Positions 41,076 to 50,678 of a stretch of 64,000 bases of DNA are shown piece after piece. The translations under genes were made by a program, and so were the position numbers. The stretch lies in NCBI GenBank assembly GCA_022826945.1, contig JAJDTY010000037.1, positions 1-64,000 of the forward strand, in the 5' to 3' direction. Source of the stretch: Candidatus Binatia bacterium (GTDB lineage Bacteria; Desulfobacterota; Binatia; Bin18). Numbering within the stretch: position 1 is the first letter of the stretch; each line of letters begins with the position of its first letter. The notes below the pieces were generated by a model. The model searched no databases. It was not told the DNA's origin and saw only the letters and a program-made list of their open reading frames with translations.

Positions 41076-41215
41076 GTGGCGGTACTGCCGACCAGCGTGT
41101 GAGTTACTAACGCCCGGAGTGCTGACGAACGGACTCTGGGCGTTGTCTTTGGAGCGGTGGAGTGCGCACCACGCGTGCTCTACTCCTTAGTCCAGCGCTC
41201 GGATACATTGTCTGC

Positions 41216-41926
41216 ATGTCAGAAAACAAAGCCGCGTCACCCCCTGCAGTTCCTGCTGCCACCGTCATCGTGCTTCGGAATGCGGAGCGCGGACCAAAAG
41301 GCATCGAAGTCCTGTTATTACGCCGAAACGCAAAAACCGCCTTTCATGGCGGGGCCTGGGTATTCCCCGGCGGACATATTGATCCCGAAGATCATAATCC
41401 GGACGCACCGGGCGATATGCTGGCTGCCGCCCGGCAGGCTGCGGTCCGCGAGACTCAGGAAGAAGCCGGCCTCAGCCTCTCGAAAGCGGACTTGCTCTAT
41501 TTTTCGCACTGGACCACACCCCTGGTTCGACCGAAACGTTTTTCAACCTGGTTTTTTGTTGCCCAAGCTGGCAGGGATGCCGTTCAGGTTGACGGCACGG
41601 AAATCAACGCCCATGCCTGGATGCGCCCACACGAGGCGCTGGCAGCACGGCAGGCCGGCGAGCTTGAACTGCCGCCGCCAACCTTTGTTTCACTGACGAA
41701 ACTCTCGGCTTTTGGAACGGTCGAGGACGCGCTCGCGTATGTACGTGGACGTGAGCCGGACATCTTTTTCCCCAAGCTTGAGAAAGTCGAGGACGGCTAT
41801 TGTTCGATCTATCACGGCGATGCCGGATATGAGTCCTCGAGTGTCGATGAACCGGGAAGGCGTCACCGGTTATGGATGCGTAAAAGTGGCTGGCACTACG
41901 AGCGCGCGCAGGAGCATGCCGGTTGA
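41216..41926 (+). CDS. NUDIX hydrolase
   Basis: GAWVFPGGHIDPEDHNPDAPGDMLAAARQAAVRETQEEAGLSL (Nudix box). Confidence 0.9.
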   Translation: MSENKAASPPAVPAATVIVLRNAERGPKGIEVLLLRRNAKTAFHGGAWVFPGGHIDPEDHNPDAPGDMLAAARQAAVRETQEEAGLSLSKADLLYFSHWTTPLVRPKRFSTWFFVAQAGRDAVQVDGTEINAHAWMRPHEALAARQAGELELPPPTFVSLTKLSAFGTVEDALAYVRGREPDIFFPKLEKVEDGYCSIYHGDAGYESSSVDEPGRRHRLWMRKSGWHYERAQEHAG

Positions 41927-41951
41927 GCGCGGTTCCGCTTTTCAGGAGGAC

Positions 41952-42836
41952 ATGACCATGGCCGTATCGTTCTCAAAAATTACGGATGTCTTTGGGGCGG
42001 AAGTTGATGGGGTGGACATCGCGGCGGGTGTCGGCGAAACAGCCATGCGGGACATCGTCGATCTATTTAACGACTATTCCATCCTGGTTTTCCACGACCA
42101 GAAAATAAACGACGAGCAGCAGATTCGTTTCAGTCGGCTCTTTTCCGAGGTCGGTCATTTTGGCGGACTGGAGAAAACCGTGGTGCAGAATGCCAGTGGT
42201 GGGACCGAGATCGCCGACCTCTCAAACGTTGAGCCCGACACCAAGGTCATTATCCCGCCAACAGACAAGCGCATGGTCTTTAACTCCGGCAACGAGATGT
42301 GGCACACCGACAGCTCGTTCAAGCGTGTTCCGGCAACCGCTTCTCTGCTGTCCGGCCGCGAGGTCCCGCCGACTGGGGGAGAGACCGAGTTTGCGACCGA
42401 GCGGGCCGCCTACGCCGACCTGTCCGTAGCCATGCGCGAGCGGATCGGTCCGCTGATCGCCATTCACGATTTTGCGTATAACCGCAGCCTGATTGATCCG
42501 AACCTGATGACCGAGGAACAGAAGCGGGAGACTCCGCCGATACCGCAGGCGGTGGTTCGAGCCAACCCGGCCAACGGTCGCAAGAATTTCTATGCCGGAG
42601 CCCACGCATCCCATATACGCGGGATGCCGCTCGAAGAAGGCCGGGCCCTGCTCAAAGACCTGACCGCCATCGCCACTCAGCCCCAATACACCCTTCGCCA
42701 CACCTGGCGCGCCAACGACCTGGTGATCTGGGACAACCGCTGTTGCCTCCACCGTGGCCGCCCCTGGGATAAAGCCCGCTACCGCCGGATCATGTATCGC
42801 ACCACGGTCGCGGGGGTCGGACCTACCGCGGAGTAG
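41952..42836 (+). CDS. TauD/TfdA family dioxygenase
   Basis: DYSILVFHDQKINDEQQIRFSRLFSEVG...EMWHTDSSFKRVPATASLLSGREVPPTGGETEFA...VIWDNRCCLHRGRPWDKARYRRIMYRTTV. Confidence 0.93.
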   Translation: MTMAVSFSKITDVFGAEVDGVDIAAGVGETAMRDIVDLFNDYSILVFHDQKINDEQQIRFSRLFSEVGHFGGLEKTVVQNASGGTEIADLSNVEPDTKVIIPPTDKRMVFNSGNEMWHTDSSFKRVPATASLLSGREVPPTGGETEFATERAAYADLSVAMRERIGPLIAIHDFAYNRSLIDPNLMTEEQKRETPPIPQAVVRANPANGRKNFYAGAHASHIRGMPLEEGRALLKDLTAIATQPQYTLRHTWRANDLVIWDNRCCLHRGRPWDKARYRRIMYRTTVAGVGPTAE

Positions 42837-42956
42837 GAACAGGTCGGAATCCGATCTCTTCCTTGAGCGGGGCGGTTGAGATTCAGAGCGGCTGCCTAAC
42901 GTCAGCCTATGCTGCCGAATCCTCTGACAGCCTCCTCAGCTCAAACCTGCCTCTAA

Positions 42957-42975
42957 TGCTATCATTTTGATATCA
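42957..42975. promoter_or_regulatory. Candidate operator palindrome TGCTATCA-TTT-TGATATCA upstream of FitA-like gene
   Basis: 7/8 inverted repeat about 30 bp before the ATG; ribbon-helix-helix antitoxins commonly autoregulate at such sites. Confidence 0.4.
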
Positions 42976-43004
42976 ACATGAGCAAAAGCTGGGGGTGGTA
43001 CGTC

Positions 43005-43241
43005 ATGGCTCAGGTACTTGTACGAAACTTGGACGAAAAAACTGTTGCTCAACTGAAGAAGCGGGCCGCAGGGAACGGACGTTCTCTCCAGGCTGAGTTG
43101 AAGCTGCTACTCGAACAGGCGGTACGACCTGATGGGATGGATGCGTGGCAGAGCGTAAAGCAGTTTTGAGAGAAAATGAAAAAGTCGCGACGAATTTTCT
43201 CCGATAGCGCGACACTTATCCGAGAGGACAGCAAACGGTGA
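43005..43241 (+). pseudogene. FitA-like ribbon-helix-helix antitoxin with in-frame TGA at 43167-43169
   Basis: MAQVLVRNLDEKTVAQLKKRAAGNGRSLQAELKLLLEQAVRPDGMDAWQSVKQF * EKMKKSRRIFSDSATLIREDSKR*; downstream part in same frame matches the usual antitoxin C-terminus; no intact PIN toxin follows. Confidence 0.75.
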
Positions 43242-43284
43242 GTACCGTTGTTGGTGATCCCATCGCAGCCTCGTCTATGCGGCG

Positions 43285-43527
43285 CTACAAGGCCGCTGGG
43301 ACAGGAGCCGGGTCCGAATGTTCTCGCTTCTGCCTGAGCGGGATAAGCTGATCACTGCGTAACGTGACAAGAGCGTAAGTGTAGCCGTCTCGGGCGACGA
43401 ACTCGACTTCAAAGGCGTCGTCCGTATGGCACTCAACAACCGTTCCAATTTCTCCACGATGAAGATCGTGGTCTGGAAGGTCAGTTGTCAACGCTACGAC
43501 ATCAAGCAGTCTCACATCGGCACTCAT
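43285..43527 (-). CDS. DUF4926 domain protein
   Basis: LLDVVALTTDLPDHDLHRGEIGTVVECHTDDAFEVEFVARDGYTYALVTLRSDQLIPL. Confidence 0.87.
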   Translation of the reverse strand: MSADVRLLDVVALTTDLPDHDLHRGEIGTVVECHTDDAFEVEFVARDGYTYALVTLRSDQLIPLRQKREHSDPAPVPAAL

Positions 43528-43874
43528 CAGTCTTCCTCCTGAACAGGATAGTACGTTACAAGGCGCGGGAAATCCTCAGCAGAGCGTATATTCCATACAC
43601 TTCGCAGGGAAGCCTTCCTGCCTTTCCACTCCAATATAAAGTCCACACAGTATCGTTGCCCATACTCGTCTCTGTCGTGGATATCAGCATCATGGTCTTT
43701 GACTGCTTGAAGCAAGAGGGCTCGAAGTTCTTCAGAATTATCCGAATTTATTCCCAAGCGTGTAGCAAACAATAAGGCTTTATGCTTGCCGACTCGATGT
43801 TCTGTGTTCAGTGCGTAATCTTGTAGTTTACGGATATCAACGAAGGCTCGTTTTGCGTTTGGGATTCTCACCAC
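43527..43874 (-). CDS. DUF6883-like protein, coupled to DUF4926
   Basis: RKLQDYALNTEHRVGKHKALLFATRLGINSDNSEELRALLLQAVKDHDADIHDRDEYGQRYCVDF; stop and next start overlap (TGATG). Confidence 0.75.
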   Translation of the reverse strand: MVRIPNAKRAFVDIRKLQDYALNTEHRVGKHKALLFATRLGINSDNSEELRALLLQAVKDHDADIHDRDEYGQRYCVDFILEWKGRKASLRSVWNIRSAEDFPRLVTYYPVQEED

Positions 43875-43906
43875 ATCTATCCTGAAGACGAAGTGTTCCT
43901 TTAGGC

Positions 43907-45154
43907 CTACGCTACCAGCTCCTTCACCTTCTCTTCCTCAACGAGCACTCCGGCCTCGGTGAGCCGGGCAATCTCGGCTGCGGAATAGCCCAGATGGGTG
44001 CTGAGAATCGCCGCATTATGCTGACCAACGAGCGGCGCCGGACCCTGAACCTCGCGTGGAGTTTCGGAAAAAACGAAGGGCGCATTGGTAATCTCCATCC
44101 GGCCAAATACGGGATGCTCGATCTCGGCGACCATGCCGCGGGCGCGGATATGCGGATGGTGAAAAGCCTGACCCACATCAAGAACGGGTGCGCAGGGAAT
44201 GCGCGCTTCGGCCAGCACGTGCAGGGCCGCCTCATCGCTCGGGAAGGACTGGAGCCAGGCTTCAATCATGGCGACGAGTTCGTCCCGGTTTTCGAGCCGC
44301 CGTTCGTTGGTCGCGAACTTCGGGTCAGTCACCAGGTCTTCGCGGCCCATAGCTTTCGCCAGTTGGGGGAATTGATGCTCAACCGCCTGGAGCACGAGAT
44401 AGCCGTCTTTGCCGTGGAAGACACCCAAGGGGGCGACCCCAAAATGGTGTGCTCCAAAGCGCTTCGGGTTCTGCTCACCATTCGTGAGTGCGTGCAGGGG
44501 AATATTGATCATGTCCATAAAGAAGAGCGAATCGACCTGGGCGATATCGATCAGCTGCCCTTTGCCGCTGCGGTCCCGGTAGAAGAGCGCCGCGCACACC
44601 GCCAGGGCCGCATGCACGCCGGTGTTGGTGTCGCCGATATAATTACCGACGTACTGGGGCGGGCCGTCCGGGTCGCCGGTCATATGCATCACGCTGCTCA
44701 TGGCCTGTCCAATGATGTCGTAACTGGTGTTCTTGGATAACGGACCGGTCTGGCCAAAGCCCGAACAGGAAGCCATGATGATCTTGGGATTGATCCGAGC
44801 CGCACTCTCATAGTCCAGGCCGAGCCGCGCCATGACGCCGGGCGCAAAGTTTTCAACCATCACGTCTACCTTGGCGATCAGTCCGGTGGCGATTTTCATG
44901 CCTTCCGGCTTTTTCAGATCGACGCACAGGCTTTTCTTGCCGGCACAGGTATAGAGAAACATCGAACCCAGGCCGCCCTGGACCGGAAAAAGGCTGCGGC
45001 CAAATTCCCCGTTCGGCGCGGGCTCAAGCTTAATGACCTCGGCCCCAAGATCGCTCAGAATTCGGGTACAGGTTGGCCCGGCCAAGGCGTGGGTAAAGTC
45101 GAGTACGGTGATCCCGCTGAGGAGCTTTGAACAGTCTGGATTGGACGTTGCCAT
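43907..45154 (-). CDS. CaiB/BaiF family (class III) CoA-transferase
   Basis: LSGITVLDFTHALAGPTCTRILSDLGAEVIKLEPAP...NFAPGVMARLGLDYESAARINPKIIMASCSGFGQTGPL. Confidence 0.94.
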   Translation of the reverse strand: MATSNPDCSKLLSGITVLDFTHALAGPTCTRILSDLGAEVIKLEPAPNGEFGRSLFPVQGGLGSMFLYTCAGKKSLCVDLKKPEGMKIATGLIAKVDVMVENFAPGVMARLGLDYESAARINPKIIMASCSGFGQTGPLSKNTSYDIIGQAMSSVMHMTGDPDGPPQYVGNYIGDTNTGVHAALAVCAALFYRDRSGKGQLIDIAQVDSLFFMDMINIPLHALTNGEQNPKRFGAHHFGVAPLGVFHGKDGYLVLQAVEHQFPQLAKAMGREDLVTDPKFATNERRLENRDELVAMIEAWLQSFPSDEAALHVLAEARIPCAPVLDVGQAFHHPHIRARGMVAEIEHPVFGRMEITNAPFVFSETPREVQGPAPLVGQHNAAILSTHLGYSAAEIARLTEAGVLVEEEKVKELVA

Positions 45155-45281
45155 GTCAGTTCTCCCTTCGATTGTCCCGCTACTGTTGCCTCATCTGTTC
45201 GTGAATGGACGGCCCTCGTGTTTCTCTATATATCTCGTGTGGACAGTGCAAAAGTCAACGCAGGGAAGAAAGGACACACGG

Positions 45282-46193
45282 ATGCGTATTGGTATGATGA
45301 TTGGTGAAGGGGCGGGCGAGTCGCCTACTATGGATGAAGTCATTCGGCGGGCCCAGCGGGCTGAGGAAGTCGGGCTCGATAGCAGCTGGCTGGCGCATAT
45401 TTTTTCACACGATGCCATTAATCTGCTCGCCCTAGTCGGTCGGGAGACCTCACGTATTGAACTGGGAACGGCGGTCGTACCGACGTATCCGCGCCACCCC
45501 GTGGTGATGGGCCAGGCCGCACTGACCACCCAAGCCGCGTGTAAAGGCCGTTTTACGCTGGGCATCGGGCTGTCCCACCAGATGGTGATCGAGGGCATGT
45601 TCGGCCTGTCGTATACCCGTCATATGGCCCATATGCGCGATTATCTGAGTGTTTTGAAACCGGTACTGCGTGGCGAGGCAGTAAAATACCAAGGTGAAGA
45701 ATACCGTGCCAATCTTGAGGTTGCGGTCCCGGGAGCCGACCCGGTCCCACTCGTGCTGGCCGCGCTCGGACCCAAAATGCTCGACCTGTGTGGGCGTGAG
45801 GCCCAGGGCACCGTCACTTGGATGGCCGGCCATAAGGCGCTCAAAGACCATGTCGTCCCACGGATCACCGCAGCGGCCCAGGCGGCCGGTGCACCGGCGC
45901 CGCGTGTCATTGCCGGTGTGCCCATGGCGGTCACCAATGATCGGCAAAACGCCCTCGAAGTGGCGGCTCAGGTCTTCGCCATTTATGGCCAACTGCCCGC
46001 CTATCGGGACATGCTGGACCGGGGGGGAGCCCAGGCCCCGGTTGATATGATTCTGACCGGCGACACGGGGGTCATCAAAGACGAGGTCAAGCGCCTGGAA
46101 GATATCGGCGTTACCGATCTGTGCGCTTTTGTCTTTCACGCCGACGATACGGCGTTTGAGCGGACGGTTGATTTCCTGGGTTCGCTGAACTGA
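45282..46193 (+). CDS. LLM class (luciferase-like) F420-dependent oxidoreductase
   Basis: MRIGMMIGEGAGESPTMDEVIRRAQRAEEVGLDSSWLAHIFSHDAINLLALVGRETSRIELGTAVVPTYPRHPVVMGQAALT. Confidence 0.92.
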   Translation: MRIGMMIGEGAGESPTMDEVIRRAQRAEEVGLDSSWLAHIFSHDAINLLALVGRETSRIELGTAVVPTYPRHPVVMGQAALTTQAACKGRFTLGIGLSHQMVIEGMFGLSYTRHMAHMRDYLSVLKPVLRGEAVKYQGEEYRANLEVAVPGADPVPLVLAALGPKMLDLCGREAQGTVTWMAGHKALKDHVVPRITAAAQAAGAPAPRVIAGVPMAVTNDRQNALEVAAQVFAIYGQLPAYRDMLDRGGAQAPVDMILTGDTGVIKDEVKRLEDIGVTDLCAFVFHADDTAFERTVDFLGSLN

Positions 46194-46213
46194 ATGGCTA
46201 GTGCGCATCTGCT

Positions 46214-47671
46214 ATGACCCTCAGCGTAAAAACTCTTGTCCGTAGCCTCCTGTGTTTGATCGTGCTGGGGACCGTATACACAGGGGGGTACGCCTTTTTG
46301 CTGGCTCGCCACGAGCGGACCGTCCAGCACGTGGCCCTGCAAAAAATCATGTTTTTCTCTCTGGTCGGAGCGGGGAATACGGGTGCGCTTGAAACCGGCA
46401 TGCAGATGTTTGACAGGGTGCGTAGACTGGAGGTTCAATCCGCCCCCCGTTTTGTGAACTTTCTGTGGCAGACTCTCGACACCGCTACGCCAAACGCCCA
46501 TATTCTTGAGGACTGGGCGGGACGTTTCTTTGCTTCTTGTGAGGCTGCCGTCTGTCAGGACCTGTCTCTGCGTGGGCTCAATCTCCGGGGGATACGCCTG
46601 AGCGGAGCCCGTTTGGCCCGGGCCGATTTGAGTGGCAGCGATCTACAAGAGGCCGATCTCTCGGAGGCGGATTTAAGCGAAGCCGACCTGCGTGGGGCGA
46701 ACCTGACCGGGGCACGCTTGGTTGGTACCCGCCTGCGCTATGCCAATTTTCTGGATGCTCAACTAACGCAGGCTGACCTGGAGAACGCCAACCTGTCAGA
46801 TGCCGAGTTGCAGGGCGTTCATCTCGGCCACGTCAATCTGCAATGGACAAAGCTGAACCGGACCAATCTGACCGGAGCGAATCTGGCCGGAGCCAATCTG
46901 TATGGCGCTGACCTGCGCGATGCAAAACTCGAAGGAATCAAGCTGCCCGGAGCCGTTCTGGTGGGGGTCGATCTCATAGGTGCCGGTCTTATAGAAGCGG
47001 ACCTGCAAGGGGCCGACCTTGAAGAGGCTGATTTGATTGAGGCCAAGCTGCGTGGCGCAAACCTGGTAGGGGCGAACCTGAAAGCGGCGAACCTGCATCA
47101 GGCGCATCTGTTTCAAGCCAATCTGACCCAGGCAACGCTTGCTGGCGCAGACCTGTTTCAAACCAATCTGGTAGGTGCAAGCTTAGCTGGTGCTGACCTG
47201 AGCAAGGCGGAATTAAAACAGACCGACTTCAGCCGAGCCAACCTGAAAGGAGCGAACCTGTCGGGAGCCAATCTGGCCGGTGCGGAATTGTCCGGCGCGG
47301 AAATCGACGCTCATACACAATTGGACGAAAAATGGCGTCTGGTCTGGGATATCGTCAACGAGAAGGGCAAGGTGACCGGTCTGGCCGGTGCCAACCTGCG
47401 GGACGCCGCCCTGGCCGGCGTGACCTTGGAGGGTGCCGATCTGAACGGAGCCGACCTGCGTGGCGCCATCCTGCGTTATGCCATCCTCACCGATGCCGAT
47501 ATGACCGGCAGTTCCCTGCAACGGGCGGATTTGCACGAGGCCGACCTGGCGGGGGCGAATCTGGCCGGAGCCGACTTAAGCGAGGCGCAGGGACTGACCA
47601 GAGAACAACTCGAAGCGGCCAAGACGTATACGGCCGCGCGGCTGCCCGACTATCTGAACGGGCGGGAGTGA
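46214..47671 (+). CDS. Long pentapeptide-repeat protein with N-terminal transmembrane anchor
   Basis: LCLIVLGTVYTGGYAFLL TM; continuous A(D/N)LXX array from LSLRG to AEIDA, break at HTQLDEKWRLVWDIVNEKGKVT, second array. Confidence 0.93.
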   Translation: MTLSVKTLVRSLLCLIVLGTVYTGGYAFLLARHERTVQHVALQKIMFFSLVGAGNTGALETGMQMFDRVRRLEVQSAPRFVNFLWQTLDTATPNAHILEDWAGRFFASCEAAVCQDLSLRGLNLRGIRLSGARLARADLSGSDLQEADLSEADLSEADLRGANLTGARLVGTRLRYANFLDAQLTQADLENANLSDAELQGVHLGHVNLQWTKLNRTNLTGANLAGANLYGADLRDAKLEGIKLPGAVLVGVDLIGAGLIEADLQGADLEEADLIEAKLRGANLVGANLKAANLHQAHLFQANLTQATLAGADLFQTNLVGASLAGADLSKAELKQTDFSRANLKGANLSGANLAGAELSGAEIDAHTQLDEKWRLVWDIVNEKGKVTGLAGANLRDAALAGVTLEGADLNGADLRGAILRYAILTDADMTGSSLQRADLHEADLAGANLAGADLSEAQGLTREQLEAAKTYTAARLPDYLNGRE

Positions 47672-47693
47672 GTCGGCTTAGACAGACCGTCCT

Positions 47694-48257
47694 TCAGATC
47701 AGAATACTCAGCCCCACTATAACGCCCAGGAGGGGCGCGGCGAGCATGAGGACACCGCACAGTGACCAGCCGACAAAAGTGAGCCGGTCGCTGCCCCTGG
47801 TACGTGATGGTAAGGTCGTGAGCCCGAGGCGGTGGCGCAACGCACCAATTGGAGTTGAAAACAGGGCATCGTTCAGCTCGGATCGATAGAGATTGGTACA
47901 GTGCCGCCCACGGATAAAAGCCCGGTACACAGCAACCGGGTTGAGCAGTAAACCGATGGCCATGACCTGGAGGTTGATAAACCAGGCCACAGAGTTGTGT
48001 GTACAATCGGAGGCGATTTCCCAGGCGGAAATCCCGGCCTCGCCACTCCAACTCGTGGGGTATTCAGTCAGGACGTGGTGAACATTGTGGAAACGGACCG
48101 CCCGGATGCGGGCCTGAGCATTGGGGAGAAAGAGGGTAAGGGGACCAAACTTGAACCTGATCCATCGGTCGGTATAGCCGCCATCGCCCAATTTGTTGAC
48201 GCGGAAATACTGCGTCCGTGCGTCTCTCACAGTGAGATGGTCAGCATACCGGCTCAT
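47694..48257 (-). CDS. Membrane-associated hypothetical protein, possibly Coq4-like
   Basis: VRFHNVHHVLTEYPTSWSGEAGISAWEIASDCTH; two C-terminal hydrophobic segments. Confidence 0.5.
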   Translation of the reverse strand: MSRYADHLTVRDARTQYFRVNKLGDGGYTDRWIRFKFGPLTLFLPNAQARIRAVRFHNVHHVLTEYPTSWSGEAGISAWEIASDCTHNSVAWFINLQVMAIGLLLNPVAVYRAFIRGRHCTNLYRSELNDALFSTPIGALRHRLGLTTLPSRTRGSDRLTFVGWSLCGVLMLAAPLLGVIVGLSILI

Positions 48258-48263
48258 CCCTGT

Positions 48264-49238
48264 TCACGCGAACTGCTTCAGAAAGCCCAGCAGTGTCTCG
48301 GTCACCTGTGTCGGGCGTTCCATTTGTACCCAGTGACCGGCGCCCTCGATATAGACCTTCCCCCGTAAATCCGTCACAAAGTGATCCATCAGGTCAACCC
48401 AACCGCCACCGCCAAAAGACAGGACCGGGTCTTTTTCCCCGGCAATAAAGAGCGCTGGTCGTTCGATCTTGGCGTTCTCCAACTGCGGAGTCAGCTCAAG
48501 GTTATGATCAATATTACGGTACCAATTGAGCGGACCGCGAAAGCCACTCTGCTCGTACTGGGCGACATAGTAGTCAAGGTCCTCTTGTGTCAGCCAGGCC
48601 GGAAGCGTGTCCGGCTCGGGCAGGCCATCAAGAAATTTCGCGGTTGCGGGCTTCTGCATCAGCATGGCATTCGCCGGGGCGTCGCCGGACGCGATATAAT
48701 AGGTCAGGCGTAAGGTCTTGCGAATATCCGCTTCAAACTCGGCTTCCGCCACCCCCGGGGTCTGGAAGTAGACGATATACCAGAAATTATCCCCAAAATT
48801 TTCCTGCCTGGTCATGGTCCCGGCCTGACCGCGCACATAGGGAACGCTCAGGCCGGCAACGGCTTTGACCCGCTCTGCGTGGAGCAGGGTCGTATGCCAG
48901 GCGACGGGCGCCCCCCAATCGTGGCCGACAACGAGGAACTGCTCGTGGCCCAGGGCGGTTGCCAGGCCGGCAACATCATTGCTGAGGTCTACGATATTAT
49001 AGGCGTCTATGGCTCCGGGTCGATCACTGCCCCCATAGCCGCGCTGGTCCGGGACCGCCACCTGAAAGCCGGCTTCGACCAGGGGGTCGATCTGATGTCG
49101 CCACAAATACCAGCACTGCGGAAAGCCGTGGAGGAGAATGACGAGCGGTCCATCGCCCTCAACAACCGTGCGCAAGCGAACGCCGTTGGTTGTGATGATC
49201 TGAAAATTCCGGTTTTGCATGGACGAACTCATGAGCAC
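48264..49238 (-). CDS. Alpha/beta hydrolase (epoxide hydrolase-like)
   Basis: LVILLHGFPQCWYLWRHQIDPLVEAGFQVAVPDQRGYGGSDRP...LVVGHDWGAPVAW. Confidence 0.93.
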   Translation of the reverse strand: MLMSSSMQNRNFQIITTNGVRLRTVVEGDGPLVILLHGFPQCWYLWRHQIDPLVEAGFQVAVPDQRGYGGSDRPGAIDAYNIVDLSNDVAGLATALGHEQFLVVGHDWGAPVAWHTTLLHAERVKAVAGLSVPYVRGQAGTMTRQENFGDNFWYIVYFQTPGVAEAEFEADIRKTLRLTYYIASGDAPANAMLMQKPATAKFLDGLPEPDTLPAWLTQEDLDYYVAQYEQSGFRGPLNWYRNIDHNLELTPQLENAKIERPALFIAGEKDPVLSFGGGGWVDLMDHFVTDLRGKVYIEGAGHWVQMERPTQVTETLLGFLKQFA

Positions 49239-49290
49239 TGCATCCCTCCGGGTCAGGCCGTATGCGTTTGCCTATTGATTCGCTTCACCC

Positions 49291-49309
49291 CACCCCCAGG
49301 GCGGGGGTG
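49291..49309. repeat. Intergenic palindrome caccccc-agggc-gggggtg
   Basis: Inverted repeat between the two minus-strand genes. Confidence 0.5.
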
Positions 49310-49322
49310 AGGAGGCCGCTCC

Positions 49323-50528
49323 CTACTTCGCGTTGGGCTGTCCTTGGGCTATATCGGCGATGGCCGGACGATAGCCGGTGTCCTTTTCGTAGCGCTCGAT
49401 TTCCTTTGCCACGGCGTTCATGGCCCCACCAATCAGCGTGTCGTGATCCGTTCGGCACCACTCTCTGGAAGACACGGCCCGGTCGGCGGAACTCTGAACG
49501 TGGGGGAAGACTTCCTTGGCCAACAGCTCATAGGAGTTGAGACAGGCCTGGCGCTCGGCCCAGTCGTTGGCCATCAGCATATAGCAGCCAAAGCCACCGG
49601 ACTGTTTGGTCAGCCGTTCGAGTTGAGCGATCGCATCATCCGGCGTGCCTATGACGGCGGTTCCAGACTCAACCAGGGCTTGGGGCCATTTGCGCGGGTC
49701 TGACTCATCCGGGGCGAGGGGCAGAGCCACGACATTCTGGAAGTAATCGACCCAGTCATAAATACCGTACTCGACCTCTTTGAATGCCTGCTCGCGGGTG
49801 GGTGCGATATGCATCGGTCCGACCAAGCGCCAGGAGGACCGATCAACCGTCTGGCCGTATTCCTTGGCCTGGTCGTTCCAGACCTTCCAGTGATCGCCCA
49901 GAACGGCAAAACCGCCCATGCTGGTCGCGCCCAGTGAGAGCAGGCCGGCGCCGTAACGTCCCGCAGTCCGGGGACCGGCCGGGGAGACGGTTGCCGCGAC
50001 CGCAATTTCAAAATGCGGGTAGGTGTACGGCCGGAGTTGGAGGCGGGCATCTTTCAGGGTGAACCAGTCGGTTTCCATGTTGACGGGTTTGTCCGAGGTC
50101 AGCAACTGAATGATTGCGCCGAGCGATTCTTCCATGCGTATGCGTTGCGTGTCAGGCGGGATGCCCATCATATACGCATCCGATGGCAGAGCCCCTGGGC
50201 CGACACCGAACATGGTCCGCCCGCGCGTCATATGGTCGAGCTGAACAATACGGTCGGCCAGGATCAAGGGATGATGATAGGGCAGGGAGCTGACGCCGGT
50301 GCCTAAGCGAATATGGTTCGTCCGCTGGGCGGCCGCGGCAATGAACACTTCGGGCGAGGCAATGATCTCCAAACCGGCCGAATGGTGCTCGCCGATCCAG
50401 GCTTCGTCATAGCCCAGCTCGTCCAGGCGAACGATCAGCTCTAGGTCGCGTTCAAGGGCGAGTGTGGGATTTTGACCTGCGGGATGAAAGGGGGCCATAA
50501 AAATGCCAAAGCGTAACGGGCGTTCCAT
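49323..50528 (-). CDS. LLM class flavin-dependent oxidoreductase
   Basis: MERPLRFGIFMAPFHPAGQNPTLALERDLELIVRLDELGYDEAWIGEHHSAGLEIIASPEVFIAAAAQRTNHIRLGTGVSSLPYHHP. Confidence 0.94.
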   Translation of the reverse strand: MERPLRFGIFMAPFHPAGQNPTLALERDLELIVRLDELGYDEAWIGEHHSAGLEIIASPEVFIAAAAQRTNHIRLGTGVSSLPYHHPLILADRIVQLDHMTRGRTMFGVGPGALPSDAYMMGIPPDTQRIRMEESLGAIIQLLTSDKPVNMETDWFTLKDARLQLRPYTYPHFEIAVAATVSPAGPRTAGRYGAGLLSLGATSMGGFAVLGDHWKVWNDQAKEYGQTVDRSSWRLVGPMHIAPTREQAFKEVEYGIYDWVDYFQNVVALPLAPDESDPRKWPQALVESGTAVIGTPDDAIAQLERLTKQSGGFGCYMLMANDWAERQACLNSYELLAKEVFPHVQSSADRAVSSREWCRTDHDTLIGGAMNAVAKEIERYEKDTGYRPAIADIAQGQPNAK

Positions 50529-50678
50529 ACTATCCTCCAGTCCCAGGCGTGACGGCTAGCCTTTCCTGGTCAGACTGCCGCTTCAGTCCGGTGATACAAC
50601 ACGAGACAATCGAACAACGTAAGCAAACCATAGCGGACTCTCCGCTGGGGCTCAATGCGCGCATGGTGTCTCAGCTTG

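Noticed and set aside
46560-47600. Nucleotide-level tandem repeats
   Set aside because: Explained by the degenerate pentapeptide-repeat coding sequence.
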